Positions 24,624 through 33,410 are shown, numbered from the stretch's first letter. The stretch: DNA of 34,086 bases from Rhynchopus sp. YZ270_cl-10 (GCA_964035575.1 CAXIVB010000007.1:1-34086); one strand, 5' to 3'. The notes: generated by a model not told the origin, from the sequence alone. A program made the numbers and translations.

Positions 24624-24695
24624 GGCTGTTTAGCTCAGTGGTAGAGCACATCATCCGTAATGATGGGGTCGTGGGTTCAATCCCCACAGCGGCCT
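24624..24695 (+). tRNA. tRNA-Thr(CGT): tRNA-Thr (anticodon CGT), C at position 33
   Basis: A complete 72-nt cloverleaf. The acceptor GGCTGTT pairs with AGCGGCC using two G-U pairs; discriminator T matches the other Thr gene here. The anticodon stem CATCA/TGATG is perfect and the loop reads TCCGTAA, so the anticodon is CGT at 24656-24658. Position 33 is C (24655). The T arm is GTGGG-TTCAATC-CCCAC. A T7 terminator follows (24699-24705). It lies 76 bp downstream of tRNA-Ala on the same strand and shares with it the D-arm body and the TCCG start of the anticodon loop. Confidence 0.94.
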
Positions 24696-24705
24696 AGGTT
24701 TTTTT

Positions 24706-25250
24706 CTGAGCTTTCCTTTTATGGTCCCCAAGACTTTCCAGCCTAACTTTTATTTATGGGTTTGTTTTGTGGTCACTGGTGCACACATGGACTGTGGACG
24801 GGCGGCAAAAAAAATTGGGTGCTTGCGTTGTGTGCTGGATCGGGACCACCAGTATACTGGCAGCCCCACATCCAGTTCTAATATTTGAAGTGTGAAATAG
24901 AACGCAATCGGAAGATTAGTTTACACGAATGTAAGAATAATATCGTCATGGTAATATTCTGTACAGATTGTACGGGATTTACTATCATATGAGAGTAGTC
25001 CGTCGCAGGCCACATCGGGCCCGCAACATGACCGGTCTTCACACAAAATTGTAAAAGAATTTTCCTTGGAAGAAATGTCTTTTTCAAGTTTTTGTTGTTG
25101 CTGAACGAGTTGTTTGGTTTCGAAGTAGCACACTAACTTAGCACCCAAACATACAGCAAACATCGGAATACAAGACAGGGTCGTCTTGTTGGAGGTGGGT
25201 CAGGGTCTGGACGTCCTCAAATGTGCACACCTAATACAACAGAAGAAAAG
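24706..25250. other. unassigned unique sequence between tRNA-Thr and 5S copy 2
   Basis: About 545 bp that matches none of the repeat families in the window. Near its left end is a compact foldable block at 24835-24875: an outer CTGGAT/ATCCAG pair, GGG/CCC, and an inner 12-bp palindrome CCAGTATACTGG. On the minus strand, 24921-25163 holds an 80-codon ORF. Its N-terminal half is hydrophilic and glutamine/lysine-rich (QLVQQQQKLEKDISSKE) and its C-terminal half is Cys- and Asp-containing. I recognise no family, and another minus-strand ORF overlaps it in a different frame. An imperfectly placed 7-bp inverted repeat, ACAAGAC/GTCTTGT, lies at about 25170-25189. I cannot support a gene, but an unrecognised small RNA or short protein is possible. 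Confidence 0.4.
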
Positions 25251-25256
25251 GAAAAA

Positions 25257-25375
25257 GGATTCAAGCACCCGGACTTCCCAGCTGGTCACCCACGCCAGTA
25301 CTATCCAGGCCTGCTGGTGCTTAACTTCTCAAATCAGGCGGGATGAGGTGTATTCACCAGAGTATGGCCGAATCC
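25257..25375 (-). rRNA. 5S rRNA: 5S ribosomal RNA gene, copy 2
   Basis: A complete 119-nt 5S rRNA gene with the same sequence as copy 1 (23921-24039): the same helix I ends, the same internal control region and a T5 run downstream (A-run 25252-25256). The two copies are 1.2 kb apart on the same strand, with four tRNA genes and unique DNA between them, so they are not a simple tandem pair. Perfect identity with unlike flanks points to gene conversion or a recent duplicative insertion. About 45 bp beyond the terminator lies the motif CAGACCCTGACCCACCTCC (minus strand), which also occurs downstream of the third SL RNA gene. Confidence 0.97.
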
Positions 25376-25424
25376 AATAATAGGTCTGGGTGGAAAAGCT
25401 GGGAAGACTTATTACCAGTCCGTT

Positions 25425-25483
25425 TTTACCTGAGAAGTTAGACACCTCCAAGCCTGGATAGTACTGGCGCGGGTGACCAACTG
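25425..25483 (+). pseudogene. 5S rRNA relic (middle part only)
   Basis: On the plus strand, TGAGAAGTTA, then GCCTGGATAGTACTGGCG and GGGTGACCA, match the central part of the two intact 5S genes with several differences. The 5' third and the 3' end, including helix I, are missing. It faces the intact copy 2 head-on, about 50 bp away. The loss of the ends means it cannot form a normal 5S rRNA. Confidence 0.85.
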
Positions 25484-25561
25484 GATAAATACACCGAAAA
25501 ATAGATCTAAATTGTCAGACCGGTTCTTAGCTGTGCGCATCCATAAAAAACTAAAAAAATA

Positions 25562-25640
25562 CTTGCGTCAGAAAATCCTAGTGTGTTGTACTGTGGTCCG
25601 ATATTCTTTCGGTCCCGGGTTCAACACCTGAGACGAATAA
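25562..25640 (+). pseudogene. possible tRNA relic
   Basis: GGTCCCGGGTTCAACACC (near 25608-25629) resembles a Pol III B box and T arm, and CGTC/GACG could be remnants of acceptor ends (25566 and about 25633). The T stem is imperfect and I cannot fold a proper anticodon arm. It may be a decayed tRNA gene or chance. No T-run terminator follows closely. Confidence 0.3.
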
Positions 25641-25709
25641 TATATTTTGGTTTTTCCAGATTTTTCTCATTTTTTTGTCTCCTCACTCTTTCTGAGAATC
25701 TTCAAAATT

Positions 25710-27355
25710 GTCAAAAGTGAGAAATTTTTGGGAAAATGGCATATTTAGGGGCTCCTGAATCCATTATGAGGTCAGATGAATCAATCTGAGCATCACACAT
25801 ATCCTAATAGACAAAATGTCCGTTTATCAAAATACCTGAAAATGCCTCTTTATCCTATCTAAGGATGTCAGAAACCCTTAAAAGTGCAAAAATCTTGGGA
25901 ATATAGGGTTTTTGGGCCATTCTGAATCCATTGCGGGGTCGGACGATTTGATTGGAGCATCAGAAGTATCCTAATCGGTAAAATGTCGCAAAAATATGGG
26001 CAAAATGCCTTTATACCCTATCTAAGCAATTAGAATGTGCTCTAAAATGCAAAAATCTTGGGAATATGGGGTTTTTGGGCACATCTGAGTTCATTGCGGG
26101 GTCGTACGATCAGATCTGAGCATCACATAATGTCTAGAATTTTACAGGTGCAACAAACACCTGTATTTTGGTGTAACATGCATATAACCATATCTGAATA
26201 CCTTAAACTTGCACGAAAATGCAAAAATCTTGGGAATATGGGTTTTTTGGGCACATCTGAGTTCATTGCGGGGTCGTACGATCAGATCTGAGCATCACAT
26301 AATGTCTAGAATTTTACAGGTGCAACAAACACCTGTATTTTGGTGTAACATGCATATAACCATATCTGAATACCTTAAATTTGCACGAAAATGCAAAAAT
26401 CTTGGGAATATGGGTTTTTTGGGCACATCTGAGTCAATTGCGGGGTCGCACGATCAGATCCGAGCATCACACAATACCTAGAATTTCAACTATGCAATAA
26501 ACATGTCTATTTTGGGTAAAATGGCTAATAACCACATGTAAGTAGCTTAAAAATGCTCTAAAATGCAATAATCTTGGGAATATGGGTTTTTTGGGCACAT
26601 TTGAGTTCATTGCGGGGTCGCACGATCAGATCCGAGTATCACACAATGTCTAGAATTTCAAAAAAGCAACAATCACATGTATTTTGGTGTAAAATGCATA
26701 TAACCATATCTGAATGTCTCAAATACGCATGAAAATGAAGAAATCTTGGATATATAGGGTTTTTGGGCACATCTGAGTCAATTGCGGGGTCGTACGGTCA
26801 GATCCGAGCATCAGACAATGTCTAGAATTTTAGCTATGCAACAAACACCTGTATATTGGGTAAAATGGCTAATAATCATATCTAAATGGCTCATATATGC
26901 TCGAAAATGCAAAAATCTTGGGAATATGGGGTTTTTGGGCATTTTTGAGTCAATTGCGGGGTCGTACGATCAGATTAGAGCATCACACAATGTCTCAAAT
27001 TTTACAGGTGCAACAAACACCTGTATTTTGGTGTAACATGCATATAACCATATCTAAATACCTCAAATTTGCACGAAAATGAAGAAATCTTGGGTATATA
27101 GGGTTTTTGGGCCAATCTGAGTCAATTGCGGGGTCGCACGGTCAATTCCGAGTATCAGGCCCTCTCTACAACTTAGCCGGTGCTCAAACATAGGGGTTAC
27201 AGGCAAATAAACCTGTACACAGGCATATGACCTCTGTACGAACCTTCTTTTCACTCGAAAATGCAAAAATCTTGGGTATATGGGGTATTTGAGCACATCT
27301 GAGTCAATTGCGGGGTCGTACGCTCAGATCCGAGCATCACACACTGTCTAACTGA
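25710..27355 (+). repeat. 172-bp tandem repeat array, about 9.5 units
   Basis: The marker AATCTTGGG recurs at about 25892, 26055, 26227, 26399, 26571, 26743, 26915, 27087 and 27269; most spacings are exactly 172 bp, the first 163 and the last 182. An older, more diverged unit precedes them (from about 25710). Each unit carries GGGTTTTTGGGCACATCTGAG, ATTGCGGGGTCG, GAGCATCACA and ATGTCTAGAATTT, plus a foldable CACCTGTATTTTGGTG. Adjacent middle units (from about 26055 to 26400) are nearly identical, the outer ones less so, the usual pattern of an array homogenised from its centre. The orientation is opposite to the related units at 23290-23875, 32405-32765 and 33630-33800. ORFs of 77-90 codons come from the unit itself and are not genes. 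Confidence 0.93.
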
Positions 27356-27371
27356 GAAATATTTTGAAAAA

Positions 27372-29358
27372 AGTCGATTTTTTGGTGAAAATATTTTTCA
27401 CAGAAAATCGAATTTTACTATTAAGATTGGCTTTGGGCATGACCCAGTAAGGTTACTATGGGCCCCATGGGACATATACACCCGAATACCAGGCCGTATT
27501 TTCAAAAAGTTGATAATCCCAGTATATGGTATGGCCCTGTGGTACGAAATTTTTGGCCGAAAAAATCGACCAAAAAATCGTCATTTTTGGGGGTCACGGT
27601 GACAAAAAGTTGCATTTTTTCACGAAAAATGGTCGGAATGTGACTTGAATGGGCTCTAATGGGTATATTATGCACATAACATACCTAAATTATGTCGATA
27701 TTTCACCGGCGGAGCCGAAAAAATCGATTTTCAGGGTGTGCAAAACTGTAAAAATGACGAAAATCGGAAAAATGACGATTTTTTGGTGAAAATATTTTTC
27801 ACAGAAAATCGAATTTTACTATTAAGATTGGCTTTGGGCATGACCCAGTAAGGTTACTATGGGCCCCATGGGACATATACACCCGAATACCAGGCCGTAT
27901 TTTCAAAAAGTTGATAATCCCAGTATATGGTATGGCCCTGTGGTACGAAATTTTTGGCCGAAAAAATCGACCAAAAAATCGTCATTTTTGGGGGTCACGG
28001 TGACAAAAAGTTGCATTTTTTCACGAAAAATGGTCGGAATGTGACTTGAATGGGCTCTAATGGGTATATTATGCACATAACATACCTAAATTATGTCGAT
28101 ATTTCACCGGCGGAGCCGAAAAAATCGATTTTCAGGGTGTGCAAAACTGTAAAAATGACGAAAATCGGAAAAATGACGATTTTTTGGTGAAAATATTTTT
28201 CACAGAAAATCGAATTTTACTATTAAGATTGGCTTTGGGCATGACCCAGTAAGGTTACTATGGGCCCCATGGGACATATACACCCGAATACCAGGCCGTA
28301 TTTTCAAAAAGTTGATAATCCCAGTATATGGTATGGCCCTGTGGTACGAAATTTTTGGCCGAAAAAATCGACCAAAAAATCGTCATTTTTGGGGGTCACG
28401 GTGACAAAAAGTTGCATTTTTTCACGAAAAATGGTCGGAATGTGACTTGAATGGGCTCTAATGGGTATATTATGCACATAACATACCTAAATTATGTCGA
28501 TATTTCACCGGCGGAGCCGAAAAAATCGATTTTCAGGGTGTGCAAAACTGTAAAAATGACGAAAATCGGAAAAATGACGATTTTTTGGTGAAAATATTTT
28601 TCACAGAAAATCGAATTTTACTATTAAGATTGGCTTTGGGCATGACCCAGTAAGGTTACTATGGGCCCCATGGGACATATACACCCGAATACCAGGCCGT
28701 ATTTTCAAAAAGTTGATAATCCCAGTATATGGTATGGCCCTGTGGTACGAAATTTTTGGCCGAAAAAATCGACCAAAAAATCGTCATTTTTGGGGGTCAC
28801 GGTGACAAAAAGTTGCATTTTTTCACGAAAAATGGTCGGAATGTGACTTGAATGGGCTCTAATGGGTATATTATGCACATAACATACCTAAATTATGTCG
28901 ATATTTCACCGGCGGAGCCGAAAAAATCGATTTTCAGGGTGTGCAAAACTGTAAAAATGACGAAAATCGGAAAAATGACGATTTTTTGGTCAAAATATTT
29001 TTCACAGAAAATCGAATTTTACTATTAAGATTGGCTTTGGGCATGACCCAGTAAGGTTACTATGGGCCCCATGGGACATATACACCCGAATACCAGGCCG
29101 TATTTTCAAAAAGTTGATAATCCCAGTATATGGTATGGCCCTGTGGTACGAAATTTTTGGCCGAAAAAATCGACCAAAAAATCGTCATTTTTGGGGGTCA
29201 CGGTGACAAAAAGTTGCATTTTTTCACGAAAAATGGTCGGAATGTGACTTGAATGGGCTCTAATGGGTATATTATGCACATAACATACCTAAATTATGTC
29301 GATATTTCACCGGCGGAGCCGAAAAAATCGATTTTCAGGGTGTGCAAAACTGTAAAAA
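27372..29358 (+). repeat. 401-bp satellite, second array (~5 copies)
   Basis: The same unit in the same orientation as the main array. It begins abruptly inside a unit at about 27372 (CGATTTTTTGGTG) after the end of the 172-bp array, and passes into a diverged copy at about 29358. In unit coordinates the main array stops near position 295 and this one starts near 33, so the two are not the two sides of one clean insertion. The last unit has the G to C variant (28991) also seen at 16482, 20893 and 21294 in the main array. Confidence 0.96.
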
Positions 29359-29640
29359 TCACCAAAATCCCAAAAATCACGATTTTTTTTCAAAAATATT
29401 TTTTTCAAAAAAATCGATTTTAAAATATTGGTTTGGCTTGTGCGGGGACCTGAATTTGGGGCAACATACCCTGTGGGACATACTGGGCCCGATGCAAGGC
29501 CGATTTTTCAAAAATATGGTTGCCCCGGTAGACGGTATGGCCCTGCAGGTCAGTGCATCGGGCCAAAAATCATGAAAAAATCATGATTTTGGGGTCTGGC
29601 ACCCCATGGGCACATATATCTGGGGGTGTGAAATATGCAT
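29359..29640 (+). repeat. strongly diverged copy of the 401-bp satellite unit
   Basis: The next unit continues in register with the second array but differs at many positions. Recognisable parts are AAAACTGTAAAAATCACCAAAATCC, CACGATTTTTTTTC, GGGACATACTGGGCCCGATGC, AAGGCCGATTTTTCAAAAA, GGTATGGCCCTG and the paired ATCATG blocks. It is an old edge unit that has escaped homogenisation, and it shows what an ancestral form of the satellite may have looked like. Confidence 0.75.
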
Positions 29641-30420
29641 GGAATCGACCGATTGGGGGTGTTATAGGTCCTGGGGGCCCACATGGGCCATATTTCACGC
29701 TATTGGGTCACGGGAAAGTGATTTTGACATTTTTTCATCGATTTTAGCTGTGAGAACCCTTCAAAAACACTGATTTTGGGGTGTTTCTGAGACGGTACGC
29801 TATACCCAGGGTCATATTAGGTATTAGTCCGGTCGACTTTTTGAAAAAACGACCCCGCAATGGACTCAGGGGTGCCAGATAGTGTATATGCACCAGAATG
29901 GATTCACGGGAAAAGTCAAAATTGGGTGTCAGATACATGCTGCCATAAGTGACGAATTTCAAAAGTTGAGATTTTTCGAAAATCAGGGTTCAGTACACGC
30001 TGTACCCAATCCTGGGGGCCAAAATTTTCAACTTTTTGAAAAAACGGGCGGTATATGGCCCTAAAGTGTCAAAATGAGTTAATTGCGACCTCGGACGGCC
30101 TCCGGAGATGAGTAGAAGTTTATTTACTGAAAAAAAAAGTCAAAACACAGGCAAAATCCCACCTTCCACAGGTACAGTCAAAACTTTTATCCAGATCTCA
30201 TGTTTTTTCAAAAAATTTTAAATTGTTTTTATGACTAACACCTCCGAAATTTTTCCTGATAAGATGGAATATGGTCCTGTAGTAGTATGCAGTGTGTTTG
30301 CAGGCAAAAATTTGCATTTTCTCGCCCCAGACATTTTTTTATACATAAAAGTGCATAAAGGGACCCCTGACCCCAAAATCCGGGTTCCAGCTTTTTGAAG
30401 GGGTCACCCTACAGGCCACC

Positions 30421-30453
30421 TCAAAAAGTTGGCCCGTAGGGCCAACTTTTTGA
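30421..30453. repeat. perfect 15-bp hairpin with GTA loop
   Basis: The left arm TCAAAAAGTTGGCCC (30421-30435) is exactly complementary to 30439-30453, with a 3-nt loop GTA closed by C-G. It is followed after 12 bp by a second perfect hairpin. A T-rich arm end gives it a superficial likeness to a terminator, but no gene lies upstream. Confidence 0.9.
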
Positions 30454-30465
30454 AAAAACGGGGTT

Positions 30466-30508
30466 GCGATGTGTCCTGGGGGCCCGAAGGGCCCCCAGGA
30501 CACATCGC
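30466..30508. repeat. perfect 20-bp hairpin with GAA loop
   Basis: The arm GCGATGTGTCCTGGGGGCCC (30466-30485) is exactly complementary to 30489-30508, with loop GAA closed by C-G. No mismatch in 20 bp within otherwise decayed sequence indicates either recent formation or maintenance. The arm is a variant of the CGCAATGGATTCAGGGGGCCC module found elsewhere in the region. Confidence 0.92.
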
Positions 30509-30880
30509 TGGGAAAAAAATATTAGGTTTTTTGGGGTCTATATAGGGTTGCTGTGGGGGTCACATGGCCGAAAAATGGCCATTTTTGGCCTATTTTTGGC
30601 CATTTTTTTAAGGTAAAAAATCCACTTTTTTTTTGTACATCCCCTTGCCCCCGGTAAAATTTACCAAACATATGGCCCTGTTGGACATACTGGGCCCATG
30701 AGTCGGTCGCTGGATCACCAAACTAGTTGCCCTATTTGCTAAAATCATGTTTTCAGGGTCAAAAATAGGGTGTTTTTTAGGGTCAAAAATAGGGTGTTTT
30801 TCAGGGGTATGTTAACCACGTATGTGTCTTAGGGACCAAATTTTCCAGGAATGTGAACCAATCGGGTCGCAATGGGTCCA

Positions 30881-30899
30881 GGGGGCCCGGAGGGCCCCC
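30881..30899. repeat. 8-bp GC hairpin with GGA loop
   Basis: GGGGGCCC (30881-30888) and GGGCCCCC (30892-30899) flank the loop GGA, again closed by C-G. The preceding CGCAATGGGTCCA marks it as a diverged relative of the 20-bp hairpin at 30466-30508. Confidence 0.85.
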
Positions 30900-31658
30900 A
30901 TGCAGGGAAAATTTGCAACAATCCTGGGCAATGCTGGGGGCCGATAGGGTGTGCCTATACACGTGTTTTTACGTGTTTTTGGGCACTTTTCAGGATTTTC
31001 GAAAATTTTTGCAACACCAAAATCAAAAATTTCGGTCTAGGAGGCCCATATCTGGAAAAAATCGATATTCCAATGGCCTCATTGGGACATATTGGGCCCA
31101 GGACCCTATTTTCAGGTCCCAGGAAAAGCCAAAACAATAAAAAAAATAGCTCAGGCGACCCCCAAAAATAGGCCAAAAACAGCCATTTTTAGGGTGTTTT
31201 TTAGGGGTATTTTTACACACACAAATTGTTTACCATAGCACACCCCCAGGCTGCCTCAAAATTTTATCTTTATTTGATTTTTCCAACCCACATAGGGGTA
31301 TTGGAGGCACAACTTTCACCAAGCCTGGGGAATTCGGCACTGCACACACACAACTGAAAAAGGCAAAAATCACCTGTTTTTCAAGGTGTCGCAGGGTAAA
31401 TGTTGTTCCTTAAAAACCAAATTTTTTCTAAAAAATCGGCCCTGCGGGTGAAAAAACGACACTATGGGGGGTATTCCAGGGTGTGGGGGCCCCAAAAATC
31501 CGGTTTAAGACCACGAGAGGGTCCGAATACACACCTGAGAAGGTCCCGGGGAGTAAAAAAATGGCCATTTTTGGGGGGTCAAAATCTCACTTTTTGGGGG
31601 GATGTTTGTATACCCAGTACCGACCCACTAGCTGGGATGCCCAACTTTTCGCGAATAT

Positions 31659-31677
31659 GGGGGCCCGTAGGGCCCCC
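31659..31677. repeat. 8-bp GC hairpin with GTA loop
   Basis: GGGGGCCC (31659-31666) and GGGCCCCC (31670-31677) flank the loop GTA. A further GGGGCCC and GGGGGCCC follow within 20 bp, so alternative pairings exist. Confidence 0.8.
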
Positions 31678-32404
31678 GGGGCCCAGGGGGCCCAAAATAT
31701 CGTGTTGCAGATGCCAGGAGAACATGTTTCAATATTTTGGATACATTTTTCCATAGGGTCATTTTCAAAAGCACTGATTTTAGGGGTATTGAGCGAGGTA
31801 CCCATACCCATGGGTTATCCTATATATTAGTTTTCACTCGGATGTGAAAAAACGATGTCGCAATGGATTCAGGGGGCCCAAATAGGGTATATGGCCCAGG
31901 AAATTTTCAAAAAGTTGACCCAACCAGGTATACAGGCATACAAGCCGGTAGGTCAACAGATAGGGTGTTTTCCGCACCCAAAATATGGGGTCATGACCAT
32001 GTGGGTCAGACCTGAATTGATAAATGTTTCGCACAGGTTTTCGCGAATACCCCCTCTATTCCGAATGCGCTACAAGAGTTTTAAATTTTTGGCTATTTAG
32101 ATTCACTTTTAAAAACAAAATGGGTCTCCAGAACACACATGAGGTTCACATGTACCTCTACAGAAACCTTGGTTTTGGTCGGATTTTGAGGCCAATTTTT
32201 GGGTTCCCACCAATTTCCTAGGGTATACTGGGATATTGCCCGTGTGTCCAAAAGTGATTTTTGGGGCCTTAGGACCCCGGAGAATCCATTTAACGGTCGT
32301 TTTTGCACCGGAAAGACCTATCTAGTACCCAAAAATCGAATTTTCATATTTTTGAAAAAGTGACCAAAAATCGACTTTTTTTGGTAACATTGTATGGCAT
32401 AAAT

Positions 32405-32765
32405 TATTCTACATAATGTGTGATGCTCGAATAAAAACTTACGACCCCATAATGTACTCGGAACTCACCCATGTAATTGTTGAGAAAAAAAAACTTTCCG
32501 AAAAAATGAAATTTCAACCCGAATATGCACATTTGGGTCATTTTACGGCTATGTAGGTCATTTTGTATGTGTTTTTCGATTATATAGGTGATTAGGATAT
32601 GTGTGATACTCAGATTAAATCGTAAGACCCCGCAATTGACTCAAATGTGCCCAAAAACCCTATATACCCAAGATTATTAACTTTTCCAGCATATTGGACA
32701 TCCTTAGGTATGGTTATAAGCCATGATACGGCTATTGCTGGAAAAATAGCCGTAAATTGTGGTTG
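32405..32765 (+). repeat. two diverged units of the 172-bp family upstream of the SL genes
   Basis: One unit starts near 32415 (ATGTGTGATGCTCGAAT, then TACGACCCCATAATG) and a better preserved one near 32592 (GGATATGTGTGATACTCAG, then ACCCCGCAATTGACTCAAA, TGCCCAAAAACCC, TATACCCAAGATT). They read as the reverse complement of the array at about 25710-27355. A further partial unit (GTGATGCTTAGATCATG, then AATGGATTCATATGAGCTC) runs from about 32783 into the SL upstream region. Confidence 0.8.
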
Positions 32766-32976
32766 GTATTGATTTCAGAAATTATGTGATGCTTAGATCA
32801 TGCCATAGACGCTTTTAATGGATTCATATGAGCTCATACTACCCATATACCCCTTCAGAAGCCCCTTTTGACTCTTATGAATATCCTTATATAGGCTTCC
32901 ACTTGTGCAGAACCTTCTCAGTGTACAAGATGTTAGGTACAAAAAAACCATCATATTTTTTACACTACTGGCATGC

Positions 32977-33021
32977 TTCCCAGGACACGTCTGTACTCAG
33001 AACGTTGTAGAGAAAAAAGGC
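32977..33021 (+). promoter_or_regulatory. conserved upstream block of SL RNA gene 1
   Basis: The 45 bp before the leader contain TTCCCAGGACA, GTACTCAGAACGTTG and TAGAGAAAAAAGGC. The same ordered blocks precede the other two SL genes at the same distance, while sequences farther out differ. Kinetoplastid SL RNA genes use Pol II with a bipartite promoter in the 100 bp upstream. The role here is inferred from conservation and position. Confidence 0.65.
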
Positions 33022-33139
33022 AACCAACGATTTCTAAAGCTACAGTTTCTGTACTTCATTGGTATGGAAGCATGAAGATTATATCTTCTCACACAACTTT
33101 GTCAAACATGGCCAGTCCCGAAAGAGACTGGCCTTTTTT
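33022..33139 (+). ncRNA. SL RNA: spliced-leader (SL) RNA gene, copy 1
   Basis: This gene makes the SL RNA that donates its 5' exon to nuclear mRNAs by trans-splicing. The exon (33022-33061, 39 or 40 nt depending on the true first base) begins AACCAACGATTTC and ends CAGTTTCTGTACTTCATTG; a GTATGG splice donor follows. The exon 3' half matches kinetoplastid and diplonemid leaders, and the 5' half is diplonemid-like. In the intron part, GAAGAT-TAT-ATCTTC forms a stem-loop, ACAACTTTGTC lies unpaired where an Sm site is expected, and GGCCAGTCCC-GAAA-GAGACTGGCC (33110-33133) forms the 3' stem-loop with one mismatch. A T6 run at 33134-33139 ends the gene. The mismatch, absent in copies 2 and 3, makes this copy slightly less perfect. 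Confidence 0.93.
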
Positions 33140-33410
33140 ACGTTAGCATGATCGTCTTGTGCACAAGAAGCAAACCCAAAAACACACACGATTCACACAT
33201 GACATAACACACAAGTGCTTACTGCACCCCATTTTTATATCGCCTGCAAAACCATATTTGTGACACTTGTTCCCCTTCAGAAGCCACTGTTGACTCTGTC
33301 GAATATCCTTCTGTAGGATCACACTTAAGGATATTTTTATGTAGAACCTTCACAGTGACCAAGATGTCAGGTACGAAAAAGCAACCGTATTATAGACATT
33401 GGCAGAAGGC

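Larger units (their letters stand above)
29641..32400. repeat. decayed mosaic of satellite-related pieces, no gene seen
   Basis: About 2.8 kb without a supportable gene. It is built from short recurring modules: CTTTTTGAAAAAACG followed by CGCAATGG and TCAGG (29836-29876, 30444-30480, 31845-31875), GGGGGCCC blocks, TTTTCAAAAAGTTGA (also in the 401-bp unit, here at 31903-31918), ACATATTGGGCCC, and a tandem AGGGTCAAAAATAGGGTG (30757-30800). The CGCAATGGATTCAGG piece is the core of the 172-bp family and the TTTTCAAAAAGTTGA piece belongs to the 401-bp family, so both occur here side by side. ORFs in this stretch (up to 118 codons) are Gly/Pro-rich because of GGGCCC runs, overlap in several frames and resemble no family I know. 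Confidence 0.65.

Noticed and set aside
24721-24900. snRNA or 7SL gene next to the tRNA genes
   Set aside because: Trypanosome U6 and 7SL genes lie beside divergent tRNA genes, so I looked for the U6 ACAGAGA core, the U2 and U5 cores and the SRP S-domain; none is present.
26058-27036. Overlapping ORFs of 77-90 codons with repeated peptide GIWGFWAHL
   Set aside because: They are translations of successive 172-bp repeat units in changing frames.
1-29358. CRISPR array
   Set aside because: There are no short repeats with variable spacers; the entire 401-bp unit is conserved and the context is eukaryotic.
1-29358. Centromere
   Set aside because: Satellite arrays and a 172-bp period are suggestive, but nothing in the sequence alone proves kinetochore function.
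30853-31830. ORFs of 95-118 codons rich in Gly and Pro
   Set aside because: Composition follows from GGGCCC runs; overlapping ORFs exist in other frames and on the other strand; no domain is recognisable.
29641-32400. LTR or LINE retroelement remains
   Set aside because: No reverse transcriptase, integrase or gag motif is visible in any frame, and there are no terminal repeats; the region is explained by satellite-like modules.
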